In this document: positions 38,465 through 49,718 of the stretch, piece after piece
How the letters are laid out: every line of letters begins with the position of its first letter
How positions within the stretch are numbered: the first letter of the stretch is position 1
Source: Butyriboletus loyo
Lineage: Eukaryota; Basidiomycota; Agaricomycetes; Boletales; Boletaceae
Reading direction: 5' to 3'
Assembly (NCBI GenBank): GCA_038093515.1
Contig: JBBPSI010000088.1
Span: 32,932 to 96,931, forward strand
Length of the DNA stretch: 64,000 nt
Made by a program: the position numbers and the translations under genes
Notes under the pieces: generated by a model
The model's database searches: none
The model's input: only the letters and a program-made list of their open reading frames with translations
Told to the model about the DNA's origin: nothing

Positions 38465-38472
38465 CTTATATG
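38465..38472 (-). promoter_or_regulatory. Variant TATA box of beta-trefoil copy 2
   Basis: CATATAAG replaces the TATATAAG of copies 1 and 3 in an otherwise conserved context. The change may weaken the promoter. Confidence 0.5.
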
Positions 38473-38706
38473 CTCGCTCGTGCGGGTGGCCTAGCCTCGG
38501 CCAATTATCGTGCGCCCACCACACCCCAATTGCAGCATAACACGAAAGCCCACTTGGTCAGACAAACCCGGTCACCGATAGAGTCCATGCAGTGACATCT
38601 AGTAATGGCGTTCATTACTATCAGTTGTACTCCAATCAACGAACTCATAATGGGGTGCTTGAAAGAGTGGAGGGGATGGTGAGTGCTTCGAACGCCTCAT
38701 AATGGT

Positions 38707-39420
38707 TCACCTGACCTTGCCGCTCATGTTATGCTGCAACGCACAGCCAGCTTTGGGTGATGTGGGACGGTCTGGGAGGGAGAATAGGACGACATCATGC
38801 TCCAGACTTGCTCGGTAGTACCTTGTCGAAAATCTAAGTATTGAGTGTCCAGTCCCGACGGAACCTCGAAGAAGGCCGTCACAGGTTCGTGACACCGCGG
38901 GTGATTCAATTCCATGGTAGCCTTTGGTAGGAATCGCATGTGACGCGAGGATGATTAATTGATTGGTCGAAGCCTCATACCAAAGGTGTACGTCGAACGC
39001 TTGGGCTACTGAATTTGGTCCCAATGGATTCTGTGAATTTCTACCCCGCTGCCGCCAATTGCCGACAACTAGCTACTATGTACAGTTGATATGCTCATAA
39101 TGCATAACAACGGTTCCTAATGACCATTAAGCGAGACTAGGTTTAGTCAAGGTTTGGGTCACCCTGAGTGTAGGGTTTATGCATTATGACCCTATGCATT
39201 GTGAGCATATCAACTGTACTACTCATTATTAAATTTGCAACAAAGATCCTGTGAGGAATGAGAGCCCCCGTTGCGCGAGCTGGTTGAGGCGACAGTGCGT
39301 CGACGTGCGTAAGAACGAGGAATTCACCATCTTAACAGGGTGGTGCAGTGCGCTTGCGGCCTACCACTGGCAAAGGTATTGAAACTAATTGCAACTTCGG
39401 CCACTAACACACGCCGCAGT
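38707..39420 (-). pseudogene. Relic of the cluster's ORF family, block 2
   Basis: Counterpart of 35097-35640. It retains CDGLLRGSVGTGHS and FDVHLWYEAS segments but the overall frame is interrupted, and its upstream part is split by the MITE at 39079-39219. I do not recognise a function. Confidence 0.45.
39079..39219. mobile_element. MITE, 141 bp, TA target-site duplication
   Basis: Terminal inverted repeats GTACAGTTGATATGCTCA and its complement TGAGCATATCAACTGTAC bound the element. It is flanked by TA on both sides (39077-39078 and 39220-39221). Block 1 has the uninterrupted site CTTACTACTCATT near 35445, so both empty and filled sites are present. TA duplication fits a Tc1/mariner-derived MITE. 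No coding capacity. Confidence 0.85.
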
Positions 39421-40362
39421 ACCCTGTCCCGTGCATTTGTCTTCCGCCACTTTTACATCTCCTCCAGCATCCGGGTCCTCCAACACCGCTGCCAACATCA
39501 AATTCTTGGACACCAAAAACAGGAGGGTTGTAAAAATGGAAGGGTGCTGGCGGAAGGTGTGGACCACGATGGATGAGAATGAAGCAAATGCAAGCCCCCC
39601 TGGAGACCAGATGCGAACAAGAACTACGATGCCTACAGCGGACAACTTGTTCGATGATGCCTCAGCACCGGTTTCGATGGAGAAGAAGTCGCGTCAGACT
39701 GCGTTGTCGGCATGAGCATGAGTGGGAGGACGCGCCGGGGTGGTCGAGACGAAATCGGCGCCAGGACAAGTGAAGTGGCCGTCGATGTCGCGCGCCAGAG
39801 GCGATGGCGGCCGCTGTCTATGTGATCGGAGTGAGGAATACGTTGTGTTGGGTGTACGAAATATGGGATCATGCTATTCCGAGAAGCCTAGCTCAGGGAT
39901 GCTGTGAGTAGTATGAATTCGCGTTTGCAGAGATGTGGATGATGACTTTGCCAATCAGGTTGTAGGCTGGGCTGGAGGATAAGTGCCCACGAGTTGATCC
40001 TCATCCGTTATAACGTTGAGATCGACCGCACGCGGACGAGGCTCGACGCATGGTCGGTACTCTGCCGAACACCATCTCGAATGCATCGACTAAACGCTGC
40101 AATTCATTGGGAGATATGATATGTTCGCCTCAATTAGGCCAAGCACCGCAAATAGTGATGGACACTTGAAGAAAGGGACGTCGGGGCGGGGGTACACGAT
40201 GCACGACTCGGACGGTAAAGGATAGTCTCCCAAACCAGACCTAAAACCTCAAGATCAGAAGACCGTCGTATTGATCATCCGAAGCGTAAATGTTTCGAGA
40301 CAGCCAAAAACGCGACGGACTAATCAAGTCACTCCAGTTGTCTCCAGCTACATTCTCAACCC

Positions 40363-40680
40363 ATGGGTCATCTCGTTCAAGATTCATCGTGGCATCGCAA
40401 AATCGCAATCGGTTTCGATCGCTGGCCTGCTCGGCTCGAGCTGACCGGGGAAGCTTACAAGTCCACTCCACACCACGAGGCACACTCAATTTTTGGTATC
40501 ACTCAATCCCCGTCAGGACAATTTAATGACGAGCCGAGCAGCGGCGAAGTGGGAATTGACATCCATCGGGACCAAATTATGTGGCTCACCCATTTCACAT
40601 TTGGCATCAGGCTTCGATCAATCATTCCTCGGGTCCATCTTCGGACGCGACCCGATTATTCCATGGTAGGAATGGAATAA
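40363..40680 (+). CDS. Unrecognised ORF, direct copy
   Basis: A 105-residue frame beginning MGHLVQDSSWHRK, conserved with the inverted copy at 37068-37466. It is mildly basic, without a signal peptide or membrane segment. DNA similarity to the paralogues continues past the stop codon to ~40800, so the stop may lie in an intron of a longer gene or may mark decay. No family recognised. Confidence 0.4.
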   Translation: MGHLVQDSSWHRKIAIGFDRWPARLELTGEAYKSTPHHEAHSIFGITQSPSGQFNDEPSSGEVGIDIHRDQIMWLTHFTFGIRLRSIIPRVHLRTRPDYSMVGME

Positions 40681-40867
40681 CTCAGGGTGTCACAAGCATG
40701 TGATGGCCTTCTTCGAGGTTCCGTCGGAATCAGATATTTGATGTTGGACAAGGTGCCGAGCAAGGCTGGGGCAATGACAGAGCATGATGTTATCCAATTT
40801 TCTTGCCACAGCCGCCCCACATTACCCCAATGCACGCAGCACGTTACGGCCTGACGTGAGAGGCAAG

Positions 40868-41106
40868 CATCAGTAAAACAGTTGCCGCATCTGCAAAGGC
40901 GCTATGTAACGTTATCGCTTGACTACTCTACCGCAGTCATTTGAAAGTTCTGATTGGACGATCTATAGATGGACTAACCAAACAGAGACTAGTTTGAGCT
41001 TTTGGGTCGGCTACGTTTGTAGATGTGGTTTCCGATGCTAACCGAGTGTAGCCGAGTGCTACAGACTGCTAGCCGTTGGTTCCGACCAATAACCGTTTCA
41101 CTGATG
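40868..41106. mobile_element. CAGTRAAAC-ended MITE, long copy (~239 bp)
   Basis: The ends CATCAGTAAAACAGTTGC and AATAACCGTTTCACTGATG are inverted repeats shared with the short elements at 13031-13110 and 13533-13630. The right-hand interior GTGCTACAGACTGCTAGCCG is also shared. The CAGTG/AAAC ends are reminiscent of hAT elements, but I see no 8-base target duplication. It lies between the inverted ORF copy and the third beta-trefoil gene. Confidence 0.75.
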
Positions 41107-41344
41107 GCCTCAAGGTCAGGTGAACCACTATGAGGTATTCGAGGTACTCACCGTCGCTTCCATTATTCCCTGATTGGATACAGCTGACGGTAACGAACGC
41201 CATTACCAGATATCACTGCATACGCACCCTCGAACTTTATTGGTGACAACATTCCTCTGACCAACTGAGCTTTTACGATGTGCTGCAATTGGGGTGGCGG
41301 TTGTGAACAATAATCGGCCGAGGCCGGCCACCCGCACGAGCGAG

Positions 41345-41352
41345 TATATAAG
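41345..41352 (+). promoter_or_regulatory. TATA box of beta-trefoil copy 3
   Basis: TATATAAG in the context GAGCGAGTATATAAGGCGGG, ~83 bases upstream of the ATG at 41435; conserved with copy 1. Confidence 0.7.
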
Positions 41353-41434
41353 GCGGGGATTCGTCTGCACCTCTCTCAGCCAGAAACCCACATCGCAACT
41401 ACACACAAGTTCCCCAAGTCCCCACTTACAAGCA

Positions 41435-42101
41435 ATGAGCGGCCCTACCGACGGAAGATATATTATTCGATCCATCACGAATTCTGGAGTACCGGTTGGC
41501 GCGTATTTTGGTGTTGATGACAAGGACCCTGTCATTGTGGGCGGCCAAGAGAATGTTGTGAGTCCACTAGTTTTTGTTCGGCACTATCGACGCTCGTGTC
41601 ATCCACTCAAAGTCTCAGAGTTCACTTTGTTTTCCTTTACTATATGATGAAGTCATGTGCTGATTGGAGCCTTGCTCTTTTTCAGTGGACCGTGAAGAGA
41701 TTGGGCTCATTCTACACTTTAGCCCTACCAGAAGGGCGTTCTCGGTGGTGCATCCATGCCGATGAGAACGTTTTTGTAGCTGATAATATACCTCCACAAA
41801 ACTGGGCAATTGAGGGACAGGAGGGTGGATTATATACGTCAGTGACTATCTGCCTTTTGCTGAGTATTTTGTCGCTCACATTCAAACTAAAATATGCCAG
41901 GATCGTGCTAAGCACCCCCTTGGTTCCGCAGAGGGCCTGGACTTTGGACCGTCCTGAACCCCAGTCTCTTGTGCGGAAAATCTATTGATGAAGACTCTGT
42001 TGATGCTCACATCAATTACGTCACAGGTCACTCTCAGGTTCTTGGAGGGACGTCCGCTGCCAAGCCAGCTGTGGATTTTCGAACATGTGGGTGATGAATG
42101 A
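41435..42101 (+). CDS. Beta-trefoil protein, I66 (cospin-like) inhibitor family, copy 3
   Basis: Exons 41435-41557, 41686-41837, 41901-41970 and 42027-42101 give 139 residues; phases equal those of copies 1 and 2. It starts MSGPTDGRYIIRSITNSGVP and contains PVIVGGQENV, FYTLALPEG, W.IEGQEGGLYTI, WTLDRPEPQS and a C-terminus PSQLWIFEHVGDE. It is the most divergent copy and lies on the opposite strand. Its upstream start was chosen over an ATG-less in-frame extension because all three copies begin MSG and share the promoter spacing. The role is likely inhibition of exogenous (bacterial, animal or plant) proteases; the target is unknown. Confidence 0.72.
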
Positions 42102-42720
42102 TGAAATACCTCAAGGCACAGCGATCTGGAGAGGAAATGGTTGAGATGATCGTGGCCATGCTCGTTGTCGTGTACTGTGTTGAATCGGAGTGTATGGAGT
42201 ATTTGAATGTTACAGTGAATGCGAACCACTGCGGACAGTACTTGCCAGGCATCGAGGTCGAGCTCTCCGTTCTAGCTTTTGGAAGCCATGGATCACGAGT
42301 TATTTCTTCCCTCCCGTTACTGAACCTCGCCTGTTGAGACCGGCGGTCGCTACCAAATTGATCGTAAACTCTCAAGGTCTTCTTTCAATGACACTGCGGC
42401 TATCACAATCAACTACGACAGCGGAAATAAATAATTAGTTTTTTATACACTCTACTCCCGATACTAACGCGACCATCACACACTTGGCCTTGGAGGAATG
42501 ACGTTGCCATCGAAACGATCGTCAAATCCATCCACTATACGCTCGGTTGGAGAAAATGCTGTGCTAATATTTTCATCGGATGCTTAAAAATACACATGTT
42601 CACACTATAGCTACATCGAATACTTTACGCTTGTTTTGCGCATGAATTTTGGATAATAAGTGGCGAATGATTTACCAGATGAGTTGGCCACTGCGTGAAA
42701 GGCATTAGCTCATGGAACGA
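42102..42720. other. 3' flank of beta-trefoil copy 3
   Basis: Bases 42110-42370 are related to the 3' flanks of the other copies (33570-33780, 33980-34138 and 37530-37720), so the duplicated unit extends beyond the stop codon. No separate gene is supported. Confidence 0.55.
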
Positions 42721-43988
<1,268 letters not shown>

Positions 43989-44483
43989 CGTGGGGGTGAA
44001 CAAGCGTAGGAGGGACTGCGTTTAGGAAAATTTCGCGAGGGAGCTAATGATGAAAGAGGGAGAAAACCCTGATGGTGATACCAATTGACGAGAGGTTGGT
44101 AGGTTTTTATGCTCCCCTGAAGGCCCCTCTGGAGTGCCTCGACGTCACCACTATGCTTGCATAATTGGAGCTCAAGCCATCTAGTCAATTGGCCCGGATC
44201 GAGTGACCTGACCCTCGCCGGCACTCAAAGATCATGGCTCGCACGGCAATCCCTTAAATTGATAAAATGAAAACTATAGGGTAGTTCAGCACGATCAGGA
44301 GTGTATCCACAGAGTGCTGCGCACGAATAAATCAATGGTAATCAACTACCCCAGACCGCACTTAGTCATAGCTGCATCGATCTGGACCCGAAAAAAATGC
44401 GTTGCTTAGGTCTCAGGTTGATTGAAAACCGATCTATTGAGTTGACATCACTTACGATCGAGGCCACCGGTCTCCGCCGCCGA
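43989..44483. other. Intergenic, SDR promoter side
   Basis: Separates the SDR start from the 3' end of the CDF gene. A 101-codon minus-strand frame extends upstream of the SDR start but contains no ATG. It probably includes the SDR promoter. Confidence 0.5.
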
Positions 44484-47120
44484 TCATGATGCCCTCGCAA
44501 CACCTACAGTGACCTCCACTTCTGCACACTCCGAGTCTCCATCCTTACCACAACTACTCTTTGCGAACGCCCCAAGCACACGTGAACTTGCCCATTGCGT
44601 CAACGCCAGAACGTCAGCATCCGGGAGGTTAGACCGCACGTGCGGTGAGAGAGTGATGATGAGTGCAGGTGATGTCGTGGGCAGACCGCTCTGGGTGTGT
44701 GTTTGGTGATCACTCGAGTGACCATGCACTTGTGAATCATGGTCACGATGGTGGTCATAAGAAAAGGTGCGATGAGCATGACCATTTGAATGCTCGCGAG
44801 TGTCGACAGAGTCAATCTGTAGTGTGTCCATATCCACGGATCGCGGCTGTCCAGCAGGTACGACCTGCCAAACGTGTGGTGCTGGTAAATGTACGACGTG
44901 CTCGTGACGCTCGATCTACCGCGTTTCAGTTCAGCCCTCTCACCGAGATAGCAGTGTACACCTCCACTTCACATACCTCTCTAACGACTCTCCAGAACCC
45001 CTCCATTCGCCCAGCGGGACCGCTGATCCCTACGGGAACCACTAATCCACCCTTATTGAATCTAGGAGGTATCATGGGCGGTGCCGTCTGTAGCAAAACT
45101 CCGCCAAGCACAACACAGGCAGCAAACGCCACATGCGCAGTGACGATCACTTCCAACGCAGCAAGCGTGAGATCGAAGGGTGTATAGTGTGCCCTACATC
45201 GCATTTAAATACGAGCCGTGAACAGTGAATAATTTTTTACACTCACACGTCCAGAACCATCTCGGCACCCAAGATCGCCAGGCAGAATAGAATTGGTGGA
45301 AGTGCATAAGGGTTCCGAAAGATCCGCTGAACCCCTATTCGATGCTCTGCCTGCGGAGATGCTTGGTACCTTAGTCGTAAGAGAGAGAGGGGGGAAGGGA
45401 TATGTTTGTTGGTTACTATTAGGGGTCACGTGACTCAGGAGCAAGGCGTGACAAGGCATGAACTGAAACCTACTGCTCACTAGTACTTCGTGTTGACCGA
45501 ACACGGCGGAGGTGCCTATCAACGAGAGGAGAACTAGACAGATGAGCAGGACAGGGAAGCGAAGACTGAATGCTGGGTGAGTCCACTCTGGTAAAGGGAG
45601 TCTTGATCAATGACGCACCCGAGCGTCTCCGGCTTTTCGTCGCCCCAATGGTGATGGTGCCCATCACCAGCAACTCTCACAGCACCACCACCGCCATGAC
45701 CATGGCCATGGGTACCACCTCCAGCAGATAACAATAAATGTTCGACAGCCTCTTTTGCAACATAGACACCCGCAAACATCAAATACACACACTGAGCAAA
45801 AAGTAGCGTCGTCCCACGGCGCGCGGGACTAAATTCGATATACTCAGTCGCGTCAAGGTGATAGATGAAGCAGACTCACCCGTACATCCCATTTGCCTTC
45901 CCTCTCATCCGTCTCGCAATAATAACAGGGCCAGCAACTCCCAAAGCATCGAAAACTACCCAATAACCCAATCCTGTGCAAGCGAGCGATCCAATACTCT
46001 GACCACGTGTCCATAACAATGCGCCCAAAGCAAATTGAGCAGAAGCGGTGATCATAGCAGCTGTTCCCGTAGAGGACACGTTTTTGCTCTCGGGTGCGAT
46101 GTTGATTGATTGGCGGGCCGACATCGAATTCGACACAAAAGCAGCAGGAGATTCGGATTGGGGACGTGGGATAAGCTCGGCGGTTGGGAAGAGCTTTTCC
46201 GAATTGGAGTTTGGAGCCCATGGAGATATCGGTGTGGGCGTAGGTATAGTTTGTAAATCCTGCTCCTTTCCCGGTACTTTGAGTGTTTGAGGCTGGCCAG
46301 GCGCAAGGAACGAAAAGAAGTTGTGTGAGAGTGAATGTTTATGATGATGACCACGTCTTGCGGTGACTCCAGAACTTGGCGTTCGTATACCGCTGGGCTC
46401 CGAGTTTGATTTCGGCAAACCGCCGAATGTGAATCCAGTGTCGAGTTCGCTCCCAGTCTGAGCACCGGGGCCGACGATCCCGTCAGACTGAGAGGCCGGA
46501 ATTAGGATCGGATCTGGAAATGGTAGTGGAGCTTCTTCGTCTCCAGGTCGTTCGTCCTCAGAAATGGCGGTGTGCGGTCGAGGAAAGAATATAGAGAGGT
46601 TCCTGGAATGGAGACGCGAATGTCTTCTGGTATGACCAGGCGGAACGCGCCCATCAACTTCCGACACGTGGATCTCGGGAGTACCACCAGAAGGAAACGG
46701 ATGCAATGGAACATGGGTGGGAAAAGACGAAGCAAGCGGAGAAGGCACTGACGGGGCAAATGGCCCAGAGGAGATTGATCGGGTACGGGAGTGGGTAGCA
46801 GTGATGTTGGGTGGGACAAATGATGTACGGAAAGGAGAAGTTGGAGGAGAGTGGAGACTAACACTTGGTGGTCGACGAGCGGGTATTCCTGTGCCAAGTG
46901 GTGGAGGTACATTGGAGTTGCTGCGTGCTGGGATACCGGGACCCAGGGGTGGAAGGGAGTGAGGGGCCGAGTGGACGCGACTCCTTGGGGGAGAGGGAGG
47001 AATAGTGAAATTCTGAACAAACAGAGGAGGCTCCGCTGGGACAGATTGACTGTTCTGGTCCACGATAGGATCGTCGTCAGGAGCTTCGTTACTTGATTTG
47101 CGCCTGTGCATTGTAGACAT
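44484..47120 (-). CDS. CDF-family zinc transporter, Zrg17-like
   Basis: A long hydrophilic N-terminus of ~330 residues, rich in Pro, Ser and Arg, starts at 47120 (MSTMHRRKSSNEAPDD). Cation-diffusion-facilitator helices follow: QFALGALLWTRGQSIGS and GLGYWVVFDALGVAGPV before the first intron, then VYLMFAGVYVAKEAVEHLLL near 45770. A His-rich loop (GTHGHGHGGGG...GDGHHHHWGDE) follows. Then come FPVLLICLVLLSLIG, FRNPYALPPILFCLAILGAE and LAALEVIVTAHVAFAACVVL. The cytosolic C-terminal domain (GRMEGFWRVVREVERHPHVV region) has a second His-rich stretch (residues near 44760). The HxxxD metal sites of transporting CDFs are not seen in TM2 (YWVVFD) or TM5 (HVAFA). This fits Zrg17, the non-transporting partner of Msc2 in the early secretory pathway. 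Confidence 0.85.
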
Positions 47121-48108
47121 GTTGCTGGTTGGTTAAGTCGGAACCAGAGGAATGGTTTGATGGCAACACGTAGGGTTATTAGATGCGAATGGATGCAGAA
47201 TATACGTCCGTAAGTTGTTCTACACGCTGGAATGAGACATTGATGAGGAATGCACTAAGACGAAGGTGTACTTGCACTTTCACGCATGCAGCGTCCACTG
47301 TTCAGGAACTGAGGGGTTAGATCGGTCCCGAACTCAGCGTTTGACAGCTGTAAATACCGTATCATCAGTTTGCTTTTCATTTTAATGGCGTACATCGCTT
47401 ACGGAGCCTCTGTCAATTAAAGAAGGGATGGCTTCTGGTTGGGCCGTGTTGATCTGAAGGACTTGGTTGAAATGCGTGGCAACTGGGCTCTGATGAGCAC
47501 AGCCACACGATGATCCTACATAGAACCGCTTTCAACCGCGAACTACATAAACTCTAACACAGATTACTCTGATCGCCAACAGCCCCAGCAATGCAGCATC
47601 GGTCGAACCTCTGTCACAAATCTGATGGTCTCGACTCGCTTACCCTGTCTGATTTAACCCAAACGCCTCCAGTTTCACGTAGAAGTTCGATGTAAACAAC
47701 CCATTTTCTATCCTCGCGCTCGGAACTCGTGAGGGCGACATACAGACCGAGTAGAAACAAGCCTATTCGACTATCGGACGGTCGAATAAATACTAGTTCT
47801 CAGTATCAGGACTCGGTGGTACAAATCATCGCCGGTTACCCTAGGCAATGTCCAGCGTCACGATACATAGTTAATCTCTCTCTTCAATCGGTGTTGCTGC
47901 ATCCTGCACTCACCCTTCATGTCGATCGACATCTGCGAGCTTAAGGGCGGTCCCAGACCGGACAGAGATGATAGGTTGAACCAAACGTCGGTGTCAAAGA
48001 GTGGACCCTTGCGCAAGGTGCTCAAGTTGAAGTCGATGTTTGTAGAATTTGCGGTGGTGTTTCGGCTTACATAAGACTACCCGTCCCTCAAAGTATACGT
48101 GCCTCATA
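47121..48108. promoter_or_regulatory. Divergent intergenic region (CDF / SURF6)
   Basis: Roughly 1 kb between the start codons of the CDF gene (minus) and the SURF6-like gene (plus). No ORF of note. It should hold both promoters, but I see no convincing TATA box near either start. Confidence 0.5.
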
Positions 48109-49561
48109 ATGTATACAAAGACGATGCCCACCCCCCAGGACGTTCTCCGCACATCTATCGAGGCGCACAACGATGCCTTTGAATCGTTGCTAAGGATCAT
48201 ACCACCAAAATATTACTTCGTCAAGGAAGACGATGCGGACATTGCGGTACGCCCTCGCGTCCGGAATAAATCTCGCATTTGTGGGCCAACTCAACCATGT
48301 AGGTACCAAGCAGATATCAAAAACATAGCAAGAATCAAAAAGCACCCAAACAAACTGTAAAGGAGGCCTCTAAGAAAGCCAGACGCGAAAAGGTATGCTT
48401 TGTTGACTCTCCTGAAACGAAAATCGCTGCTCATAGCGCGTGTTAATTCGTCGCCTCAGCTCGATCCAGCGAATCAAAAATCAATCATAGACATCCAAAA
48501 CGAAGCAGCACTCGAACAAGAATGGGATGCGCTTTCGCCGTCGGGATATGAAGACTCGCACGACCATGACGATGATGTGATGGACGTGGACGGTCTACAG
48601 TGTTCAGAGGATGATTGTCATCAAAACTCACCACCGCTGGATATCAGTGACAAGATGGTTCCGATGCCTCGAGCGGAAAGTATAGCGGTTCTAAAGGAGA
48701 AGTTGCATGCGCGTATGGCAGCGCTTCGTCGTCCTGGCGCCCAGAACAACGAACCAGGGGATAAAGATGAACTCCTTGAGGAGCGTCGGAAGCAACGTGC
48801 AGCACTGCGAGAGAAGCGCAGAAAAGAGACGAGGGAGCGGAGAAAGGCTGAAACCGAGAGCAAAAAGGACAAAGGGAAGACGAAAGAGAGGGAGAAGGAA
48901 TCGAAGAGCAAACCTGTGTCTAACAAGGTCCTCTCGTTCACTCCGGGCGAGATGTGTCTGACTTCCTTCTTAGAATCAATTGCTCGTGACAGACCTACCG
49001 GGGGCGTCTTCTTCGGGCTCCTCCAGTCATCATGATGGTCTCCTTACTAACGTTACTTTCTCTGCTCTTGTTGGTTCAACGAGTAAAAAGGCTGCTCGAC
49101 TCAAGACTTCTTCGAACCTTACACAGGCTCTTGCACAGCTCACCTCACGTAAGGAGAAGATGGCAGCCCTTCCAGAAGAGAAACGCAAGACAGTGGAAAA
49201 CCGAGAACGCTGGGTGAAAGCCGAAGCACGTGTAGAAGGTGTCAAGGTCAAAGATAACGAAGGTCAACTTAAGAAAGCGATCAAACGGAAAGAGAAGGAG
49301 AAGGTGCGCAGCAAAAAGAACTGGTGAGTTTCTGCTGTCGTTCACCGTGCTGCGACAACTGAGAACTTGGTCAGGGATGAAAGAAAGGAGCAGGTCGTTG
49401 CATCAATGGCCGCAAAACAAAAGAAGCGAGCTGATAATGTTGCGATGCGGAATGAGAGGCGAAATGATAAAAAGAAAGGTGGAAGTGGCAAGTCACGGCC
49501 TGGATTTGAGGGCAAGTCGTTTTCCAAGAGCAAAGGGAAAACATCAGGGAGAAGGAAATGA
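48109..49561 (+). CDS. SURF6/Rrp14 ribosome-biogenesis protein
   Basis: Nucleolar RNA-binding protein needed for 40S/60S precursor processing in yeast (Rrp14) and animals (SURF6). Exon 1 is 48109-48246 (MYTKTMPTPQDVLRTS, or from 48124). Exon 2 is 48303-48392 and exon 3 begins at 48460. Later exons encode a Lys/Arg/Glu-rich coiled region. The conserved SURF6 C-terminal domain is clear: KAEARVEGVKVKDNEGQLKK, KRKEKEKVRSKKNW, then QKKRADNVAMRNERRNDKKK and KSRPGFEGK, ending ...SGRRK at the TGA 49559-49561. A middle acidic patch (HDHDDDVMDVDG) precedes the basic region. The tandem neighbour PTPA starts 157 bases downstream. Confidence 0.93.
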
Positions 49562-49718
49562 ATGCATTCTGCAGTTGTTTCTGGGTGTCAGCCTAAAACA
49601 TAGCATCATGATGGGAATCCCATGTAGAATATGGGGCAAGGAATAAGGCAAGGAAATTGATAATCAATCACTTTTCAAGAGCCAGTACGAGCTCCCATGG
49701 TTCTGATCAGCGACCACG

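Larger units (their letters stand above)
37563..40345. repeat. Segmental duplication, block 2
   Basis: Direct counterpart of 33980-36670. It carries the beta-trefoil gene at 37724-38394, a relic ORF at 38707-39420, and the FLDTKNRRVV module with a six-base in-frame insertion relative to block 1. It also contains a 141-base MITE (39079-39219) absent from block 1. Confidence 0.8.
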
